Positions 1 through 5,304 of a DNA stretch of 5,370 nucleotides are shown here, in pieces. Source of the stretch: HGM11368 sp051883415 (lineage in GTDB: Bacteria > Bacillota > Clostridia > Christensenellales > UBA3700); assembly GCA_051883415.1 (NCBI GenBank), contig JBJETR010000002.1, forward strand, positions 1-5,370, given 5' to 3'. Numbering within the stretch: the first letter of the stretch is position 1; every line of letters starts with the position of its first letter. Below the pieces are notes generated by a model, which worked only from the letters and a program-made list of their open reading frames with translations, did not search any database and was not told the origin of the DNA. The position numbers and the translations under genes are program-made.

Positions 1-50
1 TCAAAGAAGTAGCCGACAAAAGATTGGACTAAAATACCTATAAAAAATAG

Positions 51-79
51 TTGACAGATTGCTTGGACTTTGGTAAGAT
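51..79 (+). promoter_or_regulatory. Strong sigma-70/sigma-A type promoter of the infC operon
   Basis: A perfect -35 hexamer TTGACA lies at 51-56. After a 17-bp spacer comes TAAGAT at 74-79, preceded by TG at 71-72, which makes it an extended -10 element. Transcription would begin near 85-87, giving a leader of about 130 nt before infC. A near-consensus vegetative promoter suits a ribosomal protein/translation factor operon. The assignment rests on motif match and spacing only. Confidence 0.85.
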
Positions 80-85
80 ATACAA

Positions 86-190
86 GGAAAACAAAGCAGT
101 CTGGTACTCACCCGGCAACGTATGGTTAGCCGCGGTTAATAATTCGAAGGTATTTTTCGGGTGACAGATTGTTTTTGTCACCCGTATTTT
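86..190 (+). promoter_or_regulatory. infC operon leader with alternative RNA folds, probable L20-type autoregulatory leader
   Basis: The leader can form two competing structures. In one, 111-119 (CCCGGCAAC) folds on 125-135 across a GTATG loop with small bulges, and the terminator hairpin 158-184 forms. In the other, TCACCCG at 108-114 pairs with CGGGTGA at 158-164, which is the 5' arm of the terminator, so the terminator cannot form. TCACCCG is repeated exactly at 178-184, as expected when two segments compete for one partner. In Firmicutes the infC-rpmI-rplT leader is known to be controlled by binding of L20, causing premature termination (the Rfam L20_leader family). The position and attenuator logic fit this, but I cannot confirm a match to the family's conserved L20-binding structure by eye. 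Confidence 0.65.
158..190 (+). terminator. Attenuator: intrinsic terminator upstream of infC
   Basis: CGGGTGACA (158-166) pairs perfectly over 9 bp with TGTCACCCG (176-184) around a 9-nt loop. TATTTTATT follows immediately. It lies between the promoter and the first gene, so it would stop the whole operon unless bypassed. Its 5' arm can be taken up by 108-114, giving an antitermination route. Confidence 0.8.
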
Positions 191-203
191 ATTGCCAAAG
201 GGC

Positions 204-210
204 AGGGAGG
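204..210 (+). promoter_or_regulatory. Shine-Dalgarno sequence that decides the infC start
   Basis: AGGGAGG at 204-210 is a near-perfect anti-16S match and is the only one in this stretch. It sits 8 nt before the AUC codon at 219. It lies inside the longer frame that opens at TTG 192, a codon preceded by the terminator hairpin and no ribosome binding site. The site therefore argues for initiation at AUC 219. Confidence 0.75.
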
Positions 211-218
211 AAATTCTT

Positions 219-737
219 ATCAAAGAATTATTGATTAACAATCAAATCAGAGAAAAGGAAGTCAGACTTCTCGGTGCTGACGGAGAACAAATCGGCATTA
301 TGTCGAGTTTTGAAGCCAACAATATCGCGGACGAGCAAAATCTCGATTTGGTATTGATATCACCTACAGCCAAGCCACCCGTATGCAAACTGATGGACTA
401 TGGCAAATACAAATACGAAACTACCAAGCGAGAGAAGGAAAATCGCAAAACCCAAAAAGAAAAAATCGTTGAGATGAAAGAAGTGTGGCTGTCGGCGTCT
501 ATCGACGTGGGCGACCTCAACACCAAAGCCAAGACGGCACGCAAATTTTTGGAAAGCGGCGATAGAGTAAGGGCGTCGATAAGACTCAAGGGCAGACTTA
601 TCACCCGTCCCGAGATAGCCGTAGGAGTTATGGACGACTTCTTCGACCTTCTCAAAGACGTATCTACTATGGAAAAAAGACCTGTGCTCGAAGGTCGTAC
701 CGTGGCTATGATACTCAACCCAATCGTAAAAAAATAA
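219..737 (+). CDS. infC: Translation initiation factor IF-3
   Basis: IF-3 binds the 30S subunit, keeps it apart from 50S and checks start codon and initiator tRNA pairing. Read from AUC 219 the protein has 172 residues, normal for the family. The N-terminal domain (about 1-68) carries the KPPVCKLMDYGKYKYE signature at 52-67. A lysine/glutamate-rich linker follows (about 68-86). The C-terminal domain (about 87-172) has the conserved run around DLNTKAKTARKFLESGDRVRAS (99-120). Starts: TTG 192 would add nine residues, has no ribosome binding site and abuts the terminator, whereas AUC 219 sits 8 nt from a strong one. The alternative ATT is out of frame. Non-AUG starts (AUU, AUC, AUA) are characteristic of infC because IF-3 discriminates against them, which gives translational autoregulation. 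The product is essentially certain; the start is inferred. Confidence 0.97.
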   Translation: MKELLINNQIREKEVRLLGADGEQIGIMSSFEANNIADEQNLDLVLISPTAKPPVCKLMDYGKYKYETTKREKENRKTQKEKIVEMKEVWLSASIDVGDLNTKAKTARKFLESGDRVRASIRLKGRLITRPEIAVGVMDDFFDLLKDVSTMEKRPVLEGRTVAMILNPIVKK

Positions 738-768
738 TTATAAATATACCTATGGAGGATAACGAACT

Positions 769-957
769 ATGCCAAAACAAAAAACACATAGTGGCGCAGG
801 TAAGCGCTTTAAGTTGACAGGAAACGGCAAAATTAAAAGAGCTAAGATGAACAGAAGACATATTCTTAGCAAAAAATCGTCTAAGAGAAAACGTGGTCTC
901 AGAAAGACCGCTTACGTGTCTGTGACACAAGAAAAGACCATCAAGAGTTTGATTTAA
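769..957 (+). CDS. rpmI: 50S ribosomal protein L35 (bL35)
   Basis: The product is a very basic 62-residue structural protein of the large subunit, slightly below the usual 64-66. The N-terminal MPKQKTHSGAGKRFKLTGNGKIKR and the central RRHILSKKSSKRKRGLR-type stretch (about 29-45) are diagnostic of L35. TGGAGG at 753-758 stands 10 nt before the ATG. The gene lies 31 nt after infC and 17 nt before rplT, the standard IF3-L35-L20 order, so all three should share one transcript and the control of the infC leader. Nothing is odd apart from the slightly short C-terminus. Confidence 0.97.
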   Translation: MPKQKTHSGAGKRFKLTGNGKIKRAKMNRRHILSKKSSKRKRGLRKTAYVSVTQEKTIKSLI

Positions 958-974
958 CAGTGGAGGACTAAGAT

Positions 975-1319
975 ATGAGAATTAAAAGAGGCGTCAACGC
1001 TATAAAGAAAAGAAGAAAGATTATGAAACAAGCCAAAGGTTATTTTGGCGCAAAGTCCAAGCTGTATCGTGTGGCTCGTCAAGCCGTAATGAAATCCGGC
1101 AACTACGCATTCGTAGGCAGAAAGCAAAAGAAACGCAACTTCAGACAATTGTGGATTGCTCGTATCAACGCAGCCGCAAGAATGAACGGACTCAGCTACA
1201 GCAGATTTATGAACGGACTTAAGAAGAGCGGCGTCAACCTCAATCGTAAGGTTTTGGCAGACATCGCAGTCAACGATCCTCAAGCTTTTACCGCACTTTG
1301 CGAGAAGGCTAAGGCGTAA
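975..1319 (+). CDS. rplT: 50S ribosomal protein L20 (bL20)
   Basis: L20 is an early-assembly 23S rRNA binding protein and, in bacteria studied, the autogenous repressor of this operon. The 114-residue product has the long basic N-terminal extension (1-58, including KRGVNAIKKRRKIMKQAKGY at 4-23) that threads into 23S rRNA. The L20 signature KRNFRQLWIARINAAAR follows at 53-69, then the globular C-terminal domain that binds rRNA and, in autoregulation, the leader mRNA. TGGAGG at 961-966 lies 8 nt before the ATG. It is the last gene of the operon and is followed within 20 nt by a hairpin. Length and motifs are ordinary. Confidence 0.98.
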   Translation: MRIKRGVNAIKKRRKIMKQAKGYFGAKSKLYRVARQAVMKSGNYAFVGRKQKKRNFRQLWIARINAAARMNGLSYSRFMNGLKKSGVNLNRKVLADIAVNDPQAFTALCEKAKA

Positions 1320-1335
1320 ATTTATTTGAGTATTG

Positions 1336-1363
1336 ATGGGCAACCGAATAGGTTGCCCATTTC
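1336..1363 (+). terminator. Hairpin after rplT, probable operon terminator with a weak U tract
   Basis: ATGGGCAACC (1336-1345) and GGTTGCCCAT (1351-1360) form a perfect 10-bp stem with a GAATA loop, 16 nt past the rplT stop codon. Only TT then C follows the stem (TTTC counting its last T), a poor U tract for intrinsic termination. It may terminate inefficiently, stabilise the mRNA 3' end, or both. The palindromic repeat begins immediately downstream. Confidence 0.65.
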
Positions 1364-1488
1364 AAAACGTCGAATATACGTCGCAATACTGTGTCGAGGT
1401 TGCGGTTGTGTTCAGTCACGTACATCTAAGTACGCTCCTGTCGCCCAATCCTCACTCTCCTTGTCTTGCTCGTATCTTCAACGTTTTG
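1363..1488. repeat. Palindromic non-coding repeat, copy A
   Basis: This is the first of two tandem copies. The shared unit is 1370-1488; including CAAAACG at 1363-1369 the copy has terminal inverted repeats. CAAAACGT at 1363-1370 matches the reverse complement of ACGTTTTG at 1481-1488. The similarity extends inward over roughly 27 nt with about five interruptions (GAA, ATACG, GCAA and AC match in register). At the centre, CGTAC (1419-1423) and GTACG (1430-1434) form a small hairpin around ATCTAA. The whole unit could fold into one long imperfect hairpin. No credible gene covers it. It resembles a REP- or MITE-like dispersed element; I recognise no named family. Confidence 0.8.
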
Positions 1489-1494
1489 CTTAAG

Positions 1495-1613
1495 TCGAAT
1501 ATACGTCGCAATACCGTGTCAAGTTTGCGGTTGTGCTCAGTCACGTACATCTGAGTACGCTCCTGTCGCTCAATCCTCACTCTCCTTGTCTTGCTCGTAT
1601 CTTCAACGTTTTG
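1495..1613. repeat. Palindromic non-coding repeat, copy B (tandem with copy A)
   Basis: This 119-nt unit repeats 1370-1488 at a period of 125 nt with 6 substitutions, about 95% identity. CTTAAG (1489-1494) separates the copies. The central hairpin is kept: CGTAC 1544-1548 and GTACG 1555-1559, with one loop change (CTAA to CTGA). The outer CAAAACG seen at the left of copy A is replaced by the CTTAAG junction, so copy B has only the right-hand ACGTTTTG terminus (1606-1613). The right half is unchanged between copies except for one substitution near its start, while most changes lie in the left half. It ends 20 nt before the methyltransferase start codon and so forms most of the sequence in front of that gene. 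Confidence 0.85.
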
Positions 1614-1633
1614 AGCAATAATTTAGTGATTAT

Positions 1634-2386
1634 ATGGATATCATCACTTCGACCACCAACCCTACTATCAAGGCTATCAAGAGCCTAAAAGATAAAAAAA
1701 CTCGATACGTATCGGGTTTGTTTGTCGTGGAAGGGAGCAATATCGTCAAAGATTTGCCAAGTAGCGTAGAGGTAAAATACCTTGTCGTCGACGAGAGTAA
1801 GAGAGAGCAATTTGATACATTGATCGATAAGTACTCGAGGCAAACGATTTTGGTGAGTAGCAAGGTTATGGCTAGCTTGTCGGAGACGGTGACTCCGTGC
1901 GGAATTTTAGCCGTAGTCAAAGTACCTACGCCAAGCCCAATCGGTAATGGTAATATCGTGGTTATGGACGGGGTGTCCGATCCCGGCAATATGGGTACGA
2001 TAATAAGAAGCTGCGTGGCGTGTGGTATCGAGGACGTGGTTGCAATAGATTGCGCCGACCACTTGTCGGGCAAGGTCGTTAGGTCGTCTATGGGCGGCGT
2101 GCTCAAGTGCAATATCGTGCCTTGTACTAGAGAGAAAGTAGGCGAATTGTTGCAAGAAAAACAAGTGCTGGTGTTGGATATGAACGGCAAGAGCATATTT
2201 GAAGTGCAGATAGACGAGTCCAAGCCTTGGACACTCGTCGTGGGCAACGAAGCACACGGAATAAGCGAAACTTTGAGGACGAGAGCCGACCAAATAATAT
2301 CCTTGCCTATGCGAGGAGATATGGAATCGCTCAATGCGGGCGTAAGTCTGTCGGTGGGGCTATTTGAATTGGTGTTCAATCGCTAA
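1634..2386 (+). CDS. SpoU/TrmH-family RNA 2'-O-methyltransferase, probably acting on 23S rRNA
   Basis: The enzyme would transfer methyl from S-adenosylmethionine to a ribose 2'-OH of RNA. The 250-residue protein has an N-terminal L30e-like substrate-binding region (about 1-95, starting ITSTTNPTIKAIKSL). A C-terminal SPOUT trefoil-knot domain (about 105-250) carries all three motifs: motif 1 DGVSDPGNMGTIIRS at 112-126 with Asn119 and Arg125, motif 2 VGNEAHGIS at 203-211 with Glu206, and motif 3 SLPMRGDMESLNAGVSLS at 223-240. The VVRSSMGG stretch (148-155) is also typical. In Firmicutes this family often sits near rplT or pheS. The Bacillus subtilis relative YsgA (RlmP) makes Gm2553 in the 23S A-loop, so an RlmP-like role is plausible, but the target cannot be read from sequence. 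No convincing Shine-Dalgarno precedes ATG 1634, and I see no better start or clear promoter. Confidence 0.93.
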   Translation: MDIITSTTNPTIKAIKSLKDKKTRYVSGLFVVEGSNIVKDLPSSVEVKYLVVDESKREQFDTLIDKYSRQTILVSSKVMASLSETVTPCGILAVVKVPTPSPIGNGNIVVMDGVSDPGNMGTIIRSCVACGIEDVVAIDCADHLSGKVVRSSMGGVLKCNIVPCTREKVGELLQEKQVLVLDMNGKSIFEVQIDESKPWTLVVGNEAHGISETLRTRADQIISLPMRGDMESLNAGVSLSVGLFELVFNR

Positions 2387-2507
2387 TATGTTGCAAGTGT
2401 AATAGATATACGGCAAAGATTGCAAATATCATATCGCCAAGCAAAATAAAAAAACCGCAATCGTAGTATTGCAAGCATTGAAAGTAGAAAGCAAGTCTAC
2501 AAAAAAC

Positions 2508-2536
2508 TTGATTTTTGTACGACTATATAATATTAT
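2508..2536 (+). promoter_or_regulatory. Candidate promoter for the yebC-proA-ruvC operon
   Basis: The 187-nt gap after the methyltransferase turns strongly AT-rich before yebC. TTGATT at 2508-2513 and TATTAT at 2531-2536 have a 17-bp spacer. A perfect TATAAT overlaps at 2526-2531 but has no -35 at correct spacing. Transcription would start near 2543, about 30 nt before yebC. AT-rich sequence gives such matches easily, so this is a candidate only. The rest of the gap (2387-2500) shows only short weak inverted repeats, such as GCAAT 2457-2461 with ATTGC 2468-2472, and no convincing terminator. Confidence 0.5.
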
Positions 2537-2573
2537 ATTTTTAGAGAAATTTACATTGACGTAGGAGGATTTT

Positions 2574-3317
2574 ATGTCAGGACATAGCAAGTGGGCTAAT
2601 ATCAAAAACAAGAAGGGTAAGTCGGACGCCAAGCGTGCGAGTATCTTTACCAAGATAGGTAGAGAGCTTGCCGTTGCAGTCAAGGCGGGCGGACCTGATC
2701 CTAATAGCAACGCAAGACTTAGAGACGTCATTGCCAAAGCCAAAGCCAACAATATGCCTAACGAAAATATCGTGAGAGGTATCAAGAAGGCTAGCGGTGA
2801 GCTCGGCGCAATCAACTACGAAGAAAATATCTACGAAGGATACGCTGCGGGTGGTGTTGCAGTCATAGTTGAGACGCTTACCGACAACAAAAACCGTACC
2901 GCATGCGACGTAAGACACGTATTTGACAAGTGCGGCGGATCTATGGGTACTACGGGTTGCGTGTCCTATATGTTTGAAAAGAAGGGCGTAATCGTGGTAG
3001 ATAAAGCAGGTCTAGACGAGGACGAGATAATGATGCTTGCCCTTGACTGTGGCGCAGACGACGTGACAGTCGACGAGGACGTAGTGGAGATTTATACCGA
3101 CTACACGACTCTCGGACAGGTGAGAGAGGCTATCGAAAAGGACGGAACTCTCAACATTTTGTCCGCCGACGTGGATATGATACCATCCAACACCGTTACG
3201 CCCGATGAGGAAACTCAAGTCAAAGTACGCAAGCTTCTCGATATGCTCGAGGACAACGACGACGTGCAAAACGTATATCACAACGCAGAACTCGAAGAAG
3301 AGGAAGACGAAGAATAA
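2574..3317 (+). CDS. yebC: YebC/PmpR/TACO1 family protein
   Basis: Cytoplasmic protein of the YebC family. Members were long annotated as transcriptional regulators, and recent work places several on the ribosome, helping translation of difficult stretches such as polyproline. The 247-residue length is typical. Diagnostic features are GHSKWANIKNKKGKSDAKR at 3-21, EGYAAGGVAVIVETLTDNKNRT at 88-109, the GGSMG segment at 121-125, and DVQNVYHN at 230-237. The tail is unusually acidic (nine residues, 239-247, almost all Glu/Asp). AGGAGG at 2563-2568 stands 5 nt before the ATG. The stop codon overlaps the proA start (TAATG). yebC next to ruvC is a common bacterial arrangement, although here proA sits between them. 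Whether this copy is a transcriptional or a translational factor cannot be told from sequence. Confidence 0.96.
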   Translation: MSGHSKWANIKNKKGKSDAKRASIFTKIGRELAVAVKAGGPDPNSNARLRDVIAKAKANNMPNENIVRGIKKASGELGAINYEENIYEGYAAGGVAVIVETLTDNKNRTACDVRHVFDKCGGSMGTTGCVSYMFEKKGVIVVDKAGLDEDEIMMLALDCGADDVTVDEDVVEIYTDYTTLGQVREAIEKDGTLNILSADVDMIPSNTVTPDEETQVKVRKLLDMLEDNDDVQNVYHNAELEEEEDEE

Positions 3318-4555
3318 TGTCTGTAAAGGATATTTGCCATTCGGCTAGACTTGCCAGCTACGACTTGGCGGCAGCCGATACGACAGTCAAAAACGCAATA
3401 CTTACCACCATAGCGGACAATATCGTATCACATAAAGACGATATTCTCTCAGCCAACGCTACCGACGTAGCCGAGGCAGATTACCTTGGCAAGGCTATGC
3501 AAGATAGACTTAGGCTCAACGACGCACGCATCGAGGCTATGGCGGAGGGCATAAGACAAATAGTCACTTTGCCCGATCCCGTGGGTGCGGTAGTGGCAAC
3601 CTTTGAGCGTCCTAACGGACTTGTCATCGACAAGGTTAGGGCGCCACTCGGCGTAGTCGGCGTAATATACGAGGCTCGCCCCAACGTGACTATAGACGTT
3701 GCAGGTTTGTGTATCAAGTCGGGCAACTGCGTGGTTTTGCGTGGCGGAAAGGAAGCCGTCAACAGCAATCGTGCTCTATACAAGATTGTATACGACAGTA
3801 TAGCCGAGTGTGGTTTCAATCCTAATATAGTCGGCTTTATCGACGACGTGACCAGACAGGGTACTCAAGAACTTCTCGAGCAATCCGACAGCGTAGACGT
3901 AATCATTCCTAGAGGCGGAGACGGACTAAAGAAGTTCGTGCTTGCCAATTCTTCTATCCCCGTGATTGCTTCCGCGGGTGGCAACTGCCATATCTTCGTG
4001 GACGAGAGTGCCGACCTCGATATGAGCCAAAAGGTGGTGTACAACGCCAAAATGCAAAGACCTTCGGTGTGCAACGCTTTGGAACAACTCTTGGTGCATA
4101 AGAGTGTAGCGAGCAAGTTTTTGCCGTCCATGATTGATACGTTGCAAAAGGGCGGTTGCAAGATTGTGGGTTGTCCTATTACAATGCAGTATGGTGAGGG
4201 CATAATACCCGCCACCGAGGACGACTACAAGAAGGAGCATCTCGACTACGAATTGACTGTGAGAGTCGTGGACGGCGTGGACGAGGCTATCGCTATCATC
4301 AACGCCAACAACACCAAGCACAGTGACGGCATTATGTCCTTTGATGAGGCTAATATCGACAAGTTTACCAAGAAGGTGGACAGCGGTTGCGTGTACGTCA
4401 ATGCTTCGACTCGCTTTACCGACGGATTTGAGTTTGGTTTTGGTGCGGAGATAGGCATTTCTACTCAAAAATTACACGCAAGAGGACCTCTGGGGCTAGA
4501 GCAGCTTACTAGCGAGAAGTATATAATCAAAGGTCAAGGACAAGTCAGACAATGA
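3317..4555 (+). CDS. proA: Gamma-glutamyl phosphate reductase (glutamate-5-semialdehyde dehydrogenase)
   Basis: ProA reduces gamma-glutamyl phosphate with NADPH to glutamate-5-semialdehyde, the second step of proline synthesis. The 412-residue protein is of normal length and belongs to the aldehyde dehydrogenase superfamily. Visible family motifs are PLGVVGVIYEARPNVTIDVA (110-129), VDVIIPRGGDGL (193-204), GGNCHIFVDE (221-230), MQRPSVCNALEQLLV (246-260) with presumed catalytic Cys252, NNTKHSDGI (331-339), and the ending FGFGAEIGISTQKLHARGPLGLEQLTSEKY (about 373-402). The ATG overlaps the yebC stop by 1 nt and the TGA overlaps ruvC by 4 nt, so the three are probably translationally coupled. The only purine-rich ribosome-binding candidate lies within the Glu-rich yebC tail. 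The usual partner proB (glutamate 5-kinase) is not in the window. Confidence 0.98.
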   Translation: MSVKDICHSARLASYDLAAADTTVKNAILTTIADNIVSHKDDILSANATDVAEADYLGKAMQDRLRLNDARIEAMAEGIRQIVTLPDPVGAVVATFERPNGLVIDKVRAPLGVVGVIYEARPNVTIDVAGLCIKSGNCVVLRGGKEAVNSNRALYKIVYDSIAECGFNPNIVGFIDDVTRQGTQELLEQSDSVDVIIPRGGDGLKKFVLANSSIPVIASAGGNCHIFVDESADLDMSQKVVYNAKMQRPSVCNALEQLLVHKSVASKFLPSMIDTLQKGGCKIVGCPITMQYGEGIIPATEDDYKKEHLDYELTVRVVDGVDEAIAIINANNTKHSDGIMSFDEANIDKFTKKVDSGCVYVNASTRFTDGFEFGFGAEIGISTQKLHARGPLGLEQLTSEKYIIKGQGQVRQ

Positions 4556-5043
4556 GGATTTTAGGTATCGATCCGGGGTTAGCCATAGTGGGCTACGGAG
4601 TGATAGACAGCGAAAAGGGCGTCTATCGTCCCGTCGACTGCGGCGTCATCAATACCCCCAAAGAGCTATCTTTGCCCGAAAGACTAGAGCTAATCTACAA
4701 GGGTATGGGCGAGTTGATAGATACCTTCAAGCCCGACCAAGTGGCGATAGAAGAACTCTTTTTTACCAAGAACATCACCACGGGTATCACGGTAGCCGAG
4801 GCGAGAGGAGTTATTCTATTAGCCTGCAAGCAAAGCGGACTGCCTATGTTCGAATATACCCCTAACCAAATCAAGCAGTCCCTTACGGGCTACGGCAAAG
4901 CCGACAAAAAGCAAATTCAGTTTATGATAACCCGCCTTTTGGGACTCAAAGCAATACCGAAACCCGATGATGCGGCAGATGCGTTGGCGATTGCGTTGAC
5001 GCATGCGCAGACTAATAGGATGGGAGGGCTGTTTAGCATTTAG
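4552..5043 (+). CDS. ruvC: Crossover junction endodeoxyribonuclease RuvC
   Basis: RuvC is the dimeric, metal-dependent resolvase that nicks Holliday junctions symmetrically, working with the RuvAB branch-migration motor. The 163-residue RNase H-fold protein has all four acidic catalytic positions: Asp7 in ILGIDPGLAIVGYG, Glu67 in VAIEELFF, and Asp140 and Asp143 in KPDDAADALAIALTHA. The segment GYGKADKKQIQ (113-123) matches the conserved basic region near the active site. The ATG overlaps the proA stop codon (ATGA), and AAGGA at 4536-4540 is a plausible ribosome binding site 11 nt upstream. ruvA and ruvB, often next to ruvC, do not follow; a repeat element and a terminator do. Presence of RuvC argues against Bacilli, which generally use RecU. 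Confidence 0.98.
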   Translation: MRILGIDPGLAIVGYGVIDSEKGVYRPVDCGVINTPKELSLPERLELIYKGMGELIDTFKPDQVAIEELFFTKNITTGITVAEARGVILLACKQSGLPMFEYTPNQIKQSLTGYGKADKKQIQFMITRLLGLKAIPKPDDAADALAIALTHAQTNRMGGLFSI

Positions 5044-5046
5044 GTG

Positions 5047-5169
5047 TCACGCCATATCTACTTCGTTATGCTTTGTCGACTTTACGTTTTGGCGTAGGTC
5101 ACGTACGCCTAAGTACGCTCCCCACGCCAAATCCGCAGTCTTCGCGCCTAACTCGCACCTATGGCGTGA
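5047..5169. repeat. Palindromic non-coding repeat, diverged third member (copy C)
   Basis: Nested inverted repeats begin 3 nt after the ruvC stop. The outer pair TCACGCCATA (5047-5056) and TATGGCGTGA (5160-5169) is a perfect 10-bp match. The middle pair is TTTGGCGT (5088-5095) and ACGCCAAA (5124-5131), perfect over 8 bp. The inner pair is CGTAC (5102-5106) and GTACG (5113-5117). The core at 5098-5121 matches copy A 1415-1438 at 22 of 24 positions, although the outer arms differ completely. Length (123 nt), symmetry and position after the last gene agree with copies A and B, so I treat it as the same family with a different stem. No ORF is present. Confidence 0.75.
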
Positions 5170-5205
5170 TGCGTAACGTTATATATCTAAATTTTATTAA
5201 TTCAA

Positions 5206-5236
5206 ACTCTCTCGCAAGTGGGAGAGTATTTTATTT
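5206..5236 (+). terminator. Intrinsic terminator downstream of ruvC
   Basis: ACTCTCTC (5206-5213) pairs with GGGAGAGT (5220-5227) over 8 bp including one G-U, around a GCAAGT loop. ATTTTATTT follows directly. It lies about 160 nt after ruvC, beyond the palindromic repeat, and probably ends the yebC-proA-ruvC transcript, so the repeat would be transcribed as part of the 3' untranslated region. Confidence 0.75.
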
Positions 5237-5304
5237 GCGTTTTATACTTCGTTATTGTCAAAGGGTGTATGTCTTTGCGCTGTGTACATTTTGCGTTAGC
5301 AAAG

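Noticed and set aside
94..118. Possible T-box motif (TGGTAC near a terminator)
   Set aside because: The conserved T-box core (AGGGTGGNACCGCG type) is not present, there is no room for the specifier stem I upstream, and infC operons are not normal T-box targets.
129..141. GCCGCGGTTAA resembles the 16S rRNA 530-loop sequence
   Set aside because: The match is about ten bases and contains an extra T. The surrounding sequence does not continue as 16S rRNA. It fits better as the 3' arm of the leader stem 111-135.
38..241. 67-residue open frame on the - strand in the infC leader
   Set aside because: It overlaps the promoter, leader and attenuator, has no recognisable product, and is adequately explained as chance.
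954..1343. 129-residue open frame on the - strand opposite rplT
   Set aside because: It is antisense to a certain ribosomal protein gene with ordinary L20 motifs, and has no initiation signal or recognisable domain.
1333..1554. 73-residue open frame on the + strand across the repeats
   Set aside because: It has no ribosome binding site and begins inside the terminator hairpin. It runs through copy A and ends within copy B, reading a palindromic repeat, and the product resembles no known family.
1361..1620. CRISPR array
   Set aside because: Only two long, near-identical copies in tandem with a 6-nt junction occur. There are no short regular repeats with unique spacers and no cas genes.
1630..2379. 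249-residue open frame on the - strand opposite the methyltransferase gene
   Set aside because: The sense strand carries all three SpoU motifs. The antisense frame is a composition shadow, low-complexity in Ser/Thr/Leu.
2491..2518. CAAGT/ACTTG stem followed by ATTTTTG as a terminator for the methyltransferase gene
   Set aside because: The stem is only 5 bp of mostly A-T pairs with a 9-nt loop, too weak. The T run overlaps the candidate -35 region of the yebC promoter.
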